Notes under the pieces: model-generated | Databases searched by the model: none | Seen by the model: the letters and a program-made list of their open reading frames with translations, nothing else | Told to the model about the DNA's origin: nothing | Assembly (NCBI RefSeq): GCF_000010345.1 | Contig: NC_009663.1 | Span: 2,170,001-2,234,000, forward strand | Length of the DNA: 64,000 bases | Direction of reading: 5' to 3' | From: Sulfurovum sp. NBC37-1 | Lineage (GTDB): Bacteria > Campylobacterota > Campylobacteria > Campylobacterales > Sulfurovaceae | Shown: piece after piece, positions 53,690 through 63,068 of the stretch | How the letters are laid out: each line of letters begins with the position of its first letter | Numbering within the stretch: the first letter of the stretch is position 1 | Made by a program: the position numbers and the translations under genes

Positions 53690-56158
53690 TTATATTGGTG
53701 GCATATCCACGGAGATATTTCCTGTATTGGCAGGAATATCATTCTCTTCGTAGACCACCTCAAAAGCAGGAGAATGCGACGCATCTACAAAACGCGTATA
53801 TTGTTTCTGGAAGACAAGATCGACAGTACCGGTCGGCCCGTTCCTCTGTTTCCCGATGATGATCTCTGCTTCTTCTTCCGCTTTTTTTCTAAAGTCGGAT
53901 TCATAAGGCTTCCCCTCCGCCTTTGCCTTCATCTCCTTCTCTTTCTCTTTGGCTTCACGGTAGACATCGTCACGATAGACAAAAAGGATAATGTCGGCAT
54001 CCTGCTCGATTGCCCCCGATTCACGCAGGTCAGAGAGCATCGGACGTTTGTTCTCTCTGGCTTCCAGTCCACGGTTCAGCTGCGAAAGTGCCACGATAGG
54101 TATCTCCAACTCTCTGGCCAGCTGCTTCAAACCTCTGGATATTTCAGAGACCTCCTGCTGTCTTCCCTCTTTTCCTTCACCACTCATCAACTGAAGGTAG
54201 TCAATGATCGCAACGGAGATCTCCGGATGCTGTGTTTTGAGCTTACGTAGTTTGCTTCGCACATGGTGAATGGTCGCATATCCGCCGTCATCGACAAAAA
54301 GCTTCTTTTGTGAAAGTTCATCCGTTGCCGCTGAAAGCTGACTCCACTGCTCATCTCGCAAATCACCAACTCTAAGCTGCTGGAGGGGTATGGAAGTCTT
54401 TGCAGAAAGCAATCTCAGCATCAGCTGCTCCGCCGGCATTTCCAGCGAGAAGAAAGCTACCCCTTCGTTTCTTTCAATGGCCCTGAGCGCCATATTGAGT
54501 ACCAATGCCGTGTTGTGGGTCACTGTCATATCTTCAAGTAAAAAGAGGTGATTCCCATCCAGAACAAACCCATAATAGTCATCTACCTTATCATATTCCA
54601 CTTTTATACCTGTATGCATATGCTCACGTTTTGACATCAATGCTCTTACCTGTTTTCGTACTACTTTTGTAGGTATTATATTTAGATGTCCAACGATACG
54701 AACCCTATAGACTTCACTTTCGTATCCAATGGCTTTTATGCTTGCTTTTTTCTTGACAAGAGAGCTCCTGAATCCTAAGGAATCCGCTAAAAATTTTATC
54801 TGTTCAGCAAGCTCTTTTCGCTTCTGAACGATCTCCATGACATGATATGCATCATCATAATACCCATCACTGTCTATCAGACCTGCCAGAAGTTCCAGTC
54901 TCTGTTTGGTACTGCCCGTAAGGTATGATCGGGGGATATGCTTATTGTCTATGACACCCAGAACTCTGAGTTTCCCCTGAAGAGAATCACTTACATCTTT
55001 CAATGCACCCTCTTTTTGTATACTTGTAATACCATACATGGTACATTTTCCATCCGCTGCATAACGATGTACTTTCTTATCCAGTCTAAAGGCATACGCC
55101 TGCAGGTACTCGACCACTTCATCGTCTTCCGTAGCAATACGCACATCAGAACTTCTTCCGTCCCCCAACCACAGCCCCAGGAAATAGGGCTCGACTTCCA
55201 GTACTTTTTCCGGAAAATCTACTGCAACCTTGTACCCTTTATAGTTGGATTTAAACTTATCACTTTTAGTGATATATTCAGATACTTCTATATTCAGGAC
55301 ATCTCCATGATGATGTCCATTCTCATTGCGAGAACGTTTCAGTGAAAGAATGTGCGACTTATTGACACGGTAGTCTATACCCTTGTTCTGCCGTACCCAA
55401 TACATTTCCTCTCTACCCCGTGCAAGAGAGAGTACATTCCGTGGTGTAGAATCATCCCCCATGAGCTGATCACCCACCTTTACATCTTCCACTTTTTTCA
55501 ACGTACCATCATACATTAGAACGTTGGTGCCTTTCCCAAGACATTTCCCCATCGCCGGCCTGGCAGCGATGATCACCAGGTCTCCTTTACCGAACCCGGA
55601 GGTTTTATCATTCAGGTTTTTGAACCCCGTATCGGTACCGATGAGCTTGGAGTTTCCCAGCGCTTTGAGACGGTTGATCTCATCCATCATTGCCAGAGTA
55701 ATTTCTTTGGATTCCCTGAAGTCCTCATTGGTATTGTTCTGAGTGATCTCGTAGAGTTTCTTCTCCACCAGGTTCATCACCTCTTCGGCAGGCAGGTCAT
55801 CCTCTATGGTGACTTTCTTGATCTCTGTCGCCAGAGTTGCCAATGCCCGCTTGCTTGATTTGGCTTTGATCTCGGAAAGGTAGGCTGCGGTATTGGAGAT
55901 GGGGTTTGCCGAAAGAAGCTCAAGCATCGCCACTTCATCGAACTTGCCCATACTGACAAGCTTGGAACGGAGGAATTCTTCATCTATGGGTTTCTCTTCC
56001 CGTGAAAGTTCTTCCATTGCAAGAAAGACATGCTGGTGGAACGGCAGATAGAAATCATGCGGATGGAGTTTCGCAGCGATCTCCTCATAGATCTCCGGAT
56101 CAAAAATGATGGCCGAAAGCACCGCCCTCTCTATGTTCAGGTTATACATGTTCTCCAT
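53690..56158 (-). CDS. dnaB: Replicative DNA helicase DnaB, intein-containing
   Basis: The 822-codon frame encodes 478 residues of DnaB (205 + 273) interrupted by a 344-residue intein. The N-extein has NIERAVLSAIIFDPE and ends IIAARPAMGK; the C-extein begins TALVLNMAL, so the intein splits the P-loop GK-T. VAIIDYLQLMSG (Walker B) and ESGAIEQDADIILFVYR follow. The helicase cannot bind ATP unless the intein is spliced out. The start overlaps the ispG stop (TGATG). Confidence 0.96.
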   Translation of the reverse strand: MENMYNLNIERAVLSAIIFDPEIYEEIAAKLHPHDFYLPFHQHVFLAMEELSREEKPIDEEFLRSKLVSMGKFDEVAMLELLSANPISNTAAYLSEIKAKSSKRALATLATEIKKVTIEDDLPAEEVMNLVEKKLYEITQNNTNEDFRESKEITLAMMDEINRLKALGNSKLIGTDTGFKNLNDKTSGFGKGDLVIIAARPAMGKCLGKGTNVLMYDGTLKKVEDVKVGDQLMGDDSTPRNVLSLARGREEMYWVRQNKGIDYRVNKSHILSLKRSRNENGHHHGDVLNIEVSEYITKSDKFKSNYKGYKVAVDFPEKVLEVEPYFLGLWLGDGRSSDVRIATEDDEVVEYLQAYAFRLDKKVHRYAADGKCTMYGITSIQKEGALKDVSDSLQGKLRVLGVIDNKHIPRSYLTGSTKQRLELLAGLIDSDGYYDDAYHVMEIVQKRKELAEQIKFLADSLGFRSSLVKKKASIKAIGYESEVYRVRIVGHLNIIPTKVVRKQVRALMSKREHMHTGIKVEYDKVDDYYGFVLDGNHLFLLEDMTVTHNTALVLNMALRAIERNEGVAFFSLEMPAEQLMLRLLSAKTSIPLQQLRVGDLRDEQWSQLSAATDELSQKKLFVDDGGYATIHHVRSKLRKLKTQHPEISVAIIDYLQLMSGEGKEGRQQEVSEISRGLKQLARELEIPIVALSQLNRGLEARENKRPMLSDLRESGAIEQDADIILFVYRDDVYREAKEKEKEMKAKAEGKPYESDFRKKAEEEAEIIIGKQRNGPTGTVDLVFQKQYTRFVDASHSPAFEVVYEENDIPANTGNISVDMPPI
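54512..55543 (-). mobile_element. DnaB intein with LAGLIDADG homing endonuclease
   Basis: Residues 206-549 of the dnaB product. It begins with Cys (CLGKGTNVLMYDGT) and ends VTHN before Thr+1, matching class 1 splicing chemistry. Block B appears as VNKSHILSL. Two DOD endonuclease motifs are present (FLGLWLGDGRSSD and LLAGLIDSDGYY), so it is a full-size and perhaps active homing intein. GC and codon use look slightly lower than in the exteins. Confidence 0.95.
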
Positions 56159-57219
56159 CAGCCATTTTCCCCGGCAAACTTCTCGACTTCAGCTACAAAC
56201 CTCTCTACCAGTTCACCTTCGGGCAGTTTTGCCACCACTTCCCCTTTGACCATCACCAGACCGCTGCCTTTGCCATAGGCTATAGCCACATCGGCATGCT
56301 TGGCCTCTCCTATGGCATTGACCACACAGCCCATGACGGAGACATCCATCGGTGTTTTAATGTGTGCCGTTCTTTTTTCCACCTCGGCAACGGCAGAAAC
56401 AAGGTCCGCTTCTATCCGCCCGCAGGTAGGACAGGAGATGATGTTCAGTCCCTCCTGCACCCGTCCGCTGTCTTTGAGTATCGCCTTGCCTACTTTGATC
56501 TCCTCTTCCAGTTCGCCGGTAATGGAAACCCGCATCGTATCGCCTATGCCGTCCAGCAGCAGCGCTCCCAGACCTATGGCCGATTTGACCGTCGCATGAA
56601 AGATCGTACCCGCCTCCGTGACACCGAGATGGAACGGATAGGCATTTTTGGGACGCAGCATTCTGTAGGCATCTACCGTTCTGTCCACATCAGAAGCTTT
56701 GAGAGAAACTTTGATATCGGTAAATCCAAGGTCTTCGAGAAACTTGATATTATACTCGGCAGAGGCTACCATACCTTCAGCTGTTGCACCATATTTCTGA
56801 TCAAATTCTTTTTCCAGAGAACCGGCATTCACACCCACACGGATAGGTAAATTACGCTCCTGACATGCTTTTACGATCTCTTTGATACGTGATTTTTCAC
56901 CGATGTTCCCCGGGTTGAATCTGATGCAGTCCACCCATTTGGCCGCTTCGAGTGCCAGTCGGTAGTTAAAATGGATATCGGCAATGAGCGGCAGGGATAT
57001 CTGCTCCTTGATCGCTTTAAGCGCCAAAGCATCTTCCATCTCCGGCACAGCCACACGCACCATATCGGCCCCGGCAAAATGCAGCCTGTTGATCTGCTCT
57101 ACCGTTGCGGCTACATCACGTGTATCACTATATGTCATCGACTGTACAGAGATCGGTGCATCACCGCCTACGGCAACATCTCCGACGTAAATTTTTTTAG
57201 TTGGGTATCTTTCTTTCAC
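56158..57219 (-). CDS. ispG: (E)-4-hydroxy-3-methylbut-2-enyl-diphosphate synthase
   Basis: This 353-residue Fe-S enzyme catalyses the penultimate step of the MEP isoprenoid pathway. It shows [42 protein letters not shown] and the three cluster cysteines in [14 protein letters not shown] and [13 protein letters not shown]. It is immediately upstream of dnaB with a one-base overlap. Confidence 0.96.
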
Positions 57220-57272
57220 ACTTAACCTTCATTATAATTGTTTTATTTTATCGTAAATTATTTAATCCGTCG

Positions 57273-57427
57273 CAGGGTGTGCAATTGCACACCGATCAAA
57301 AGTTAATCTATGATTCTTTATGAATATCCATAGGCTAATGCTTTGTAAAAGATGTGTGATCTCTCTTGTATGTTCCGGGTTAAAATAATAATACGCATAC
57401 AAAAAGGTGTGCTATTGCACACCCTAC
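57273..57427. repeat. REP-like inverted pair between priA and ispG
   Basis: The left unit GGTGTGCAATTGCACACC (57276-57293) is a perfect 18-bp palindrome; the right unit GGTGTGCTATTGCACACC (57406-57423) has one mismatch. The two face each other with GGG/CCC outer edges (CAGGGTG and CACCCTAC). This looks like a bacterial interspersed mosaic-type pair between two genes on the same strand. Confidence 0.65.
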
Positions 57428-57437
57428 ATTGCATACC

Positions 57438-59306
57438 CTACGAAAACTCGACCGGGTCCATATCTATCTCTATCTCTCGTCTGTCTACTGCATGCAAAGC
57501 TTTTAACAAAGGTACTCGACTCTTGGCACGCAGCAGAATATTAAAGCGATACTTGTTGGCGATACGTTCGACAGGGGCTTTGCCGTGTCCGACGATCTCA
57601 ATGTCACCGAACTCTTTGAGTTTCGTCACCGTATCCAGCGTGATCTTCCCTGCTTTGGCTTCATCTTTATGGGCGATGAGTATGCGTGCCAAAGATGCGA
57701 ACGGCGGATAGCCTGCCATTTCAAGAAACACCAGTTCATCCTTGATGAAATCTTCATAGTCGTGCAGATAATTTTTGAAAAATTCCGCATCGCCGGTCTG
57801 AACGATCACCTGTCCTTCTTTGGCCCTCCCACTTCGTCCTGCTACCTGAAACAGCAGACTCACCGCCCGTTCTCTCGCACGGTAATCCGCCAACCCCAGA
57901 ATGTGGTCCAACCCCATGATCACCGAAAGCGTGATGTTGGCATAGTCATGCCCCTTGCTCAGCATCTGCGTACCAAGCAGCAGATGGCTTTCTCCGCTCT
58001 CAAAACGCTTGAGGGCATTTTTAAGCTGCTTTGCCGTACCGATGCTGTCCCTGTCGAACTGTTCTATCTGCATGCCCTCTATGGCATTGCCAATGACCTC
58101 TATAGCCTCCTGGGTTCCCATGCGTTCACTCTTAAGCGGTGTATGCCCACAGTAGGTACAGGTGTCGACTATGGCTTCGGTGAAGTTGCAGTAGTGGCAT
58201 TTGAGGTGTCTGCGCTTGCGATGCAGTGCCATCCCCACCGAACAGTAGGGACAGAGATGCGTCTTGCCGCAGCTTTCACAGTAGAGGTATTTGAAATTCC
58301 CCCTCGTAGGCAGAAAAAGCAGCGACTGGTTCTTTGCTGCAAAATTCTGCTGCAATGCATTCAAAATAGGTGCATTGATGCTGTCACCACCGATAAAACG
58401 GTATTCTTTTTTCATCTGCACATAAGGCTTCTCAAGCTTGACCACATCATACTTATAGTAACTCGCAGCCGAAGGTGTCGCCGAAGCCAGCACTACTTTG
58501 GCACCCAGCCTCTGCCCCATCAGCACCGCCACATCGCGTGCATGGTAGCGCGGCCTGGTCTGCGCCTTGTAGCTGTCGTCATGCTCCTCATCGACAATGA
58601 TCAACCCCAGGTCTTTTAGCGGTGTAAAGAGCGCCGAACGTGCCCCGGCAATGATGCGGACAGTTCCGTTCCCAATGCCTTCAAGGATCTGCTCTTTCTT
58701 CTTTTTGGTGATCTTGGAGTGCCACATCGCCACGGCATCGCCGAAATAGACCTTCAGACGCTTCTCCATCTGCGGAGAAAGCGAGATCTCAGGCATCAGG
58801 AAAATAGACGTTTTTCCCTCTTCAATCATCTTTGCCATCAGGCTGATAAAAATCTCCGTTTTCCCCGATCCTGTGACACCGAAAAGTAAAGCACGCTCTT
58901 TTTTTAAGAGTTGTTCATAGGCTTTTTGTTGTACAGGAGATAATGTAGGGTGCTGCGTCCTCACAGCACAATTACCCTCAGGTAATATAACATTTGGTGC
59001 TGTCGGGGGACAGCACCCTACGTGAAAGGGTAAAAATAACGATATCGCTTCAGAAAATGAGGAGAAATAATACTCGGAAATGAACTTTGCGATCTGCATC
59101 TGTCCCGAGCTGTAAATTTTATTTGATATTGAAACTATCTCAGCTGTTTCAAATTCCGGATTTTTCACTTCCAAAACAACAATGGCGTCTTTAAATGTTG
59201 TTTTTAAAGGCACCAAAACAACAGTCCCTATCGCTAATATTTCCTGGGAACAATATGTCAAGTTTGGCGCACTTGATTTGAGGAATACTATTTCATAATA
59301 TTTCAA
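57438..59306 (-). CDS. priA: Primosomal replication restart helicase PriA
   Basis: This 622-residue helicase has Walker A GVTGSGKTEIF, Walker B LIIVDEEHD, LASATPSAASYYK, the zinc cysteines YCESCGKTHLCPYC and CHYCNF with TCTYCGH, and a helicase C domain (LLLGTQMLSKGHDY). It is shorter than E. coli PriA at the N terminus, as I recall for Campylobacterota. The segment near residues 95-120 (GCCPPTAPN, GNCAVRTQHP) is encoded by an inserted REP-like pair. Confidence 0.94.
   Translation of the reverse strand: MKYYEIVFLKSSAPNLTYCSQEILAIGTVVLVPLKTTFKDAIVVLEVKNPEFETAEIVSISNKIYSSGQMQIAKFISEYYFSSFSEAISLFLPFHVGCCPPTAPNVILPEGNCAVRTQHPTLSPVQQKAYEQLLKKERALLFGVTGSGKTEIFISLMAKMIEEGKTSIFLMPEISLSPQMEKRLKVYFGDAVAMWHSKITKKKKEQILEGIGNGTVRIIAGARSALFTPLKDLGLIIVDEEHDDSYKAQTRPRYHARDVAVLMGQRLGAKVVLASATPSAASYYKYDVVKLEKPYVQMKKEYRFIGGDSINAPILNALQQNFAAKNQSLLFLPTRGNFKYLYCESCGKTHLCPYCSVGMALHRKRRHLKCHYCNFTEAIVDTCTYCGHTPLKSERMGTQEAIEVIGNAIEGMQIEQFDRDSIGTAKQLKNALKRFESGESHLLLGTQMLSKGHDYANITLSVIMGLDHILGLADYRARERAVSLLFQVAGRSGRAKEGQVIVQTGDAEFFKNYLHDYEDFIKDELVFLEMAGYPPFASLARILIAHKDEAKAGKITLDTVTKLKEFGDIEIVGHGKAPVERIANKYRFNILLRAKSRVPLLKALHAVDRREIEIDMDPVEFS
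58945..59021. repeat. REP-like inverted pair inside priA coding sequence
   Basis: GTAGGGTGCTG (58945 onward) and CAGCACCCTAC (ending 59021) mark the edges of a 77-bp inverted pair. Each unit is a short palindrome: GTGCTGCG...CACAGCAC and GGTGCTGTC...GACAGCACC. It keeps the priA frame open and adds about 26 residues in the linker between the N-terminal DNA-binding region and the helicase core. Confidence 0.7.
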
Positions 59307-59496
59307 AGGTTTATTTTGTCTTTTTATTTTTGTATTCTAAAGTATTTTGAATGATCAAAATAAATTTTTTACAATTACGCAACTTAGCAAACCAGAATTT
59401 TATAACATACCATTAAGGATAATTAAATATTCTTTTCTTACCGATCTACTGCAAGTTCTTTTAGCCAGCTTATCACTAACCACCTACACCTAACTA

Positions 59497-59868
59497 CTAT
59501 TTTGCAAGTTGATTACAAAGAGTGGAAGTACTATTTGCATTTAATTTGCTACCTGACACACTAAATGTACACGTACTAGTCCCATCCGGACCAGTATATG
59601 TCAAACCTGACCAATGTGAGTCCAACCCGTAATCCAGTAAACCTGGCACTTCACCATCCGTAATCGGAAGATGATCCCAGTCAGCATTTAAAATTCTTTT
59701 CTGCCTCTCCGTTGCAATCGCCGAACGCATCGCACCTACAGCCGCTCTTGCTTTTGCAATTAGTGCATCATCTCTTGTCGCAGCAAATTTGGGTACTGCA
59801 ATTGCTGCCAATATCCCAATTACCACTATCACAAATACTAATTCTACCATTGTAAATGCTTTTTTCAT
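59497..59868 (-). CDS. Type II/IV pseudopilin (GspG-like)
   Basis: This 123-residue protein has a class III signal (MKKAF then TMVELVFVIVVIGILAAIAV). Ala stands at the usual Gly -1 position of the prepilin peptidase site, and Glu is at mature +5. The globular part has one cysteine pair (STCTFSV and STLCNQL). It resembles minor pilins or pseudopilins of Campylobacterota. It is isolated, with non-coding flanks of about 190 bases on each side and no other pilus genes. Confidence 0.88.
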   Translation of the reverse strand: MKKAFTMVELVFVIVVIGILAAIAVPKFAATRDDALIAKARAAVGAMRSAIATERQKRILNADWDHLPITDGEVPGLLDYGLDSHWSGLTYTGPDGTSTCTFSVSGSKLNANSTSTLCNQLAK

Positions 59869-60054
59869 TACTTCAATCCCCTTTCTTCCAATGAGAAAAT
59901 TAATTACTTTTGTATGTTAAAGATTAACCAATTTTGTATTTCTTTCCATTCATTATAAGAATGATAAATCTCTTTTACAATCTAGTATAGCATAATTCTA
60001 ATTTTAAACCAATCTAATTTTAGATAAAATATTTTAACACTTAAAGGAGTTTTA

Positions 60055-60834
60055 TTGAAGGTTGTTATTTTAGCAGGAGGTTATGGTACACGTATCGCAG
60101 AAGAAACCGACATTAAACCAAAACCGATGGTGCAGATTGGCGGCAAGCCCATTTTGTGGCATATCATGAAGATATATTCGCATTACGGCTTCAACGATTT
60201 CGTCATACTGCTTGGGTATAAGGGATATTATATCAAGGAGTATTTCACCAACTACTTTCTACATCAAAGCGATATTACGATCGATTTACAAAACAATCAG
60301 ATGCAGGTGCACGATAACTACAGCGAACCGTGGAAAGTGACGCTGGTCGATACCGGACTGGATGCAATGACGGGGGCACGTATCAAGCGGGCGCAGCGCC
60401 ATATCGGAGATGAGACTTTCTTGCTGACCTACGGCGACGGCGTATCGGATGTCGATATCGCCAAAACAGTCGAACTTCACAAAAAGCACGGCAAAACACT
60501 GACGATGACGGCAATCCAGCCCGAAGCGCGTTTCGGCAATCTCGAAATCGACACCGACGGCAGTGTGCAGGCCTTTGCAGAGAAGCCGCGCAGCGAAGGT
60601 GGCTGGATCAACGGCGGTTTTTTCGTCTGCGAGCCCGGGGTGTTTGACTATCTTGAAGAGGACGACAGCTGCGTTTTTGAGCAGATGCCGCTACAAAAGA
60701 TAGCGGTGGATAATGAAATTGTCGCCTACAAACATCCACGATTCTGGCAGTGTATGGATACGCTAAGAGATAATCAAAAGCTCAATCAGATGTGGAAAGC
60801 AAATCAGGCGCCATGGAAGGTCTGGAATGACTGA
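60055..60834 (+). CDS. rfbF: Glucose-1-phosphate cytidylyltransferase
   Basis: This 259-residue enzyme makes CDP-glucose from CTP and glucose-1-phosphate. The nucleotidyltransferase signature is LAGGYGTRIAEETDIKPKPM, followed by LTYGDGVSDVD and FWQCMDTLRD. The start is TTG 60055, 5 bases after AAAGGAG. It opens the sugar cluster and overlaps rfbG by 8 bases. Confidence 0.95.
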   Translation: MKVVILAGGYGTRIAEETDIKPKPMVQIGGKPILWHIMKIYSHYGFNDFVILLGYKGYYIKEYFTNYFLHQSDITIDLQNNQMQVHDNYSEPWKVTLVDTGLDAMTGARIKRAQRHIGDETFLLTYGDGVSDVDIAKTVELHKKHGKTLTMTAIQPEARFGNLEIDTDGSVQAFAEKPRSEGGWINGGFFVCEPGVFDYLEEDDSCVFEQMPLQKIAVDNEIVAYKHPRFWQCMDTLRDNQKLNQMWKANQAPWKVWND

Positions 60835-61915
60835 TTTTTTTGAGGCCTACCACGGGAAAAAGGTCCTGGTAACGGGGCATACAGGTTTCAAGGGTTCCTG
60901 GCTTGCGATGTGGTTGCAAACCCTTGGAGCGGAAGTGGTGGGCTATGCCCTCCCGCCGGAAACGGAACCGTCTCACTTTACACTACTGGACCTCGATATG
61001 GTCAGTATCGAAGGTGACATACGGGATCTTGAATATCTGCAGCAGGTGTACAATGATTTTCAGCCCGATATCGTTTTTCATCTGGCGGCGCAGCCGCTGG
61101 TACGGCGCTCGTACCGTGAACCAGTTGAGACCTTCAACACCAATGTGATGGGAACGGTCAATGTGCTGGAAGCCTGCCGCCAGACCCCATCTGTTCGTGC
61201 TATCATCAACGTGACCAGCGACAAGTGCTACGAAAACCGCGAATGGGTATGGGGGTACCGCGAGAACGACCCAATGGGCGGGTACGACCCCTACAGCGCC
61301 AGCAAGGGCGCGGCGGAGCTCGTCAGCGCCGCGTACCGCCGCTCCTATTTCAACAACGCCGCGTACGGAAAGACGCACGAAACACTGTTAGCAACCTGTC
61401 GCGCGGGCAACGTCATCGGTGGCGGCGACTGGAGTGAGGATAGACTAATCCCCGATATCGTCCGTGCCGCGGCGGCGGGGGAAGCGGTCGCGATCCGGTC
61501 ACCGAATGCGACACGGCCGTGGCAGCACGTGCTCGATGCGCTTAATGGTTACCTGCTGCTGGGGCAGAAACTGCTTGAGGGCAAACGCGAATTCGCCGAT
61601 GCGTGGAACTTCGGTCCTTTGGATGAAGATGAATTGAGTGTTTTGCAAATGTGTGATTTGTTTCAAGAGCAGTGGCCGGATATGCAGATTAAAACGGAAG
61701 AGAGTGTGGAAGCTCCCCATGAGGCTGGATATCTGAAACTTGATTGTTCCAAAGCACATATGCTACTTAAATGGCAAGGAAAGTGGACTGCGGATAAAGC
61801 GATCACAATGACTGCACAGTGGTATTTACATTTTTTGCTATACAATGAAGTACAGTCATCCTTACAATTAAAACAATATATAAGTCAGTTAAAAAATGAA
61901 AAAACAGTTTTCTAG
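60827..61915 (+). CDS. rfbG: CDP-glucose 4,6-dehydratase
   Basis: This 362-residue short-chain dehydrogenase-type enzyme has VTGHTGFKGSWLAMWLQ (NAD-binding), VFHLAAQPLVRRSY, TSDKCYENREW and the active YxxxK in YDPYSASKGAAELV. It converts CDP-glucose to CDP-4-keto-6-deoxyglucose. The middle of the gene (61200-61560) is notably GC-rich compared with both neighbours, hinting at transfer. Its end overlaps the next gene by 20 bases. Confidence 0.95.
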   Translation: MTDFFEAYHGKKVLVTGHTGFKGSWLAMWLQTLGAEVVGYALPPETEPSHFTLLDLDMVSIEGDIRDLEYLQQVYNDFQPDIVFHLAAQPLVRRSYREPVETFNTNVMGTVNVLEACRQTPSVRAIINVTSDKCYENREWVWGYRENDPMGGYDPYSASKGAAELVSAAYRRSYFNNAAYGKTHETLLATCRAGNVIGGGDWSEDRLIPDIVRAAAAGEAVAIRSPNATRPWQHVLDALNGYLLLGQKLLEGKREFADAWNFGPLDEDELSVLQMCDLFQEQWPDMQIKTEESVEAPHEAGYLKLDCSKAHMLLKWQGKWTADKAITMTAQWYLHFLLYNEVQSSLQLKQYISQLKNEKTVF

Positions 61916-63068
61916 AAATTGTCCAATTTGCAATGAATCAAAAGGAGAAATCCTACATATACAGGAATTCTTACTTGAAAGAGGTAATCCGCTACCTGAT
62001 AGGTACGATATTGTACAGTGCTATCAGTGCGGGTTCATCTTTTCAGATACAAATGCTGGGCAAGAGTTATATGACATTTATTATCAAAACTTTTCTAAAT
62101 ATGAAGATACTGAAATCGGAAGTGGGTCCGGTGGTCAGGCATATGATGAAAAACGCTTGAAGGAAACAATACGGAGTTTAGAAGCTTTTTTAGAGTCGAA
62201 AGAGAGCCGAATACTTGATATTGGTTCTGGAAATGGAGGTATGCTGCGTTTGCTTGGGGAAAAAGGTTTTTCCAATTTAAGCGCACTTGATCCATCTAGC
62301 AAATGTGTTGCCTATATGAAAGGTCAATCAATAGAGGCTGTTCGCGGCAGCCTTTTTGATGACATGCACCAACATTTTGGTACAAGAAAATTTGACTTGA
62401 TTATTTTGTCGCATGTCCTGGAACATATCCGTGATTTACATTTGGCTGTTAAAAATATTTCAGGTCTCCTGGATAAAAACGGTGTAATTTACATTGAAGT
62501 TCCCGATGCCAGAAGATACAAAGATTTTTTCCTTGTCCCCTATTACTATTTTGACATCGAACATATCAATCATTTTACGCAGCGATCTTTGACATCGCTC
62601 ATGATGCTTTTTGGTCTTAGTGAACGCTGTTCAGGTACGAAAGAACTCGAGATATCCAATACAATACGCTACCCGGCATTATTTACATTCTATACAAACG
62701 GCAGATATGATGACGCTGAAGCGGTTATAAAATTTGTGGATCAGTCCAATAAAGAAAAAGGTATTGCAAGCGTACTTGAATCAATAATGCGGCAAAAGAA
62801 AAGTATAGTCGTATGGGGAGCAGGGAATTATACTAAACGATTGCTGGCAACTACGAAACTCAAAAATATTAATATTGATTTTTTTGTAGATAAAGATAGA
62901 AACAAACAAGGAGCCAGTCTCAATGGTATCGAGATAAAATCTCCGGACGCATTGCATTCATACAGTGGCACAGTTGTGATAGCGTCGGCTTTGTATACCG
63001 ATGATATATATAGGGAAGCTATATCAAGGTTTCCGCAATCAAATATTATAGTATTAGGGATGACATGA
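61896..63068 (+). CDS. SAM-dependent sugar C-methyltransferase-like protein
   Basis: This 390-residue protein has N-terminal zinc-type cysteines (NCPICNESKGE and VQCYQCGFIFSD), a class I methyltransferase core (ILDIGSGNGGMLRLLG, LIILSHVLEHIRDLH) and a C-terminal Rossmann-like unit (IVVWGAGNYTKRLLATTK). This three-part layout is that of NDP-sugar C-3 methyltransferases (TylC3/NovU type). Substrate not known, but the context suggests a CDP-sugar. It is AT-rich, unlike rfbG. Confidence 0.85.
   Translation: MKKQFSRNCPICNESKGEILHIQEFLLERGNPLPDRYDIVQCYQCGFIFSDTNAGQELYDIYYQNFSKYEDTEIGSGSGGQAYDEKRLKETIRSLEAFLESKESRILDIGSGNGGMLRLLGEKGFSNLSALDPSSKCVAYMKGQSIEAVRGSLFDDMHQHFGTRKFDLIILSHVLEHIRDLHLAVKNISGLLDKNGVIYIEVPDARRYKDFFLVPYYYFDIEHINHFTQRSLTSLMMLFGLSERCSGTKELEISNTIRYPALFTFYTNGRYDDAEAVIKFVDQSNKEKGIASVLESIMRQKKSIVVWGAGNYTKRLLATTKLKNINIDFFVDKDRNKQGASLNGIEIKSPDALHSYSGTVVIASALYTDDIYREAISRFPQSNIIVLGMT

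Noticed and set aside
53690-56158. Reading dnaB as two genes or a frameshifted gene
   Set aside because: The frame is continuous, and the interruption has intein splice junctions (Cys start, HN end, Thr+1) and LAGLIDADG motifs.
57585-58619. Long open frame antisense to priA (about 344 codons)
   Set aside because: It lies fully within a well-supported PriA frame on the opposite strand, has no family motif and is rich in His/Arg/Cys runs typical of antisense shadows.
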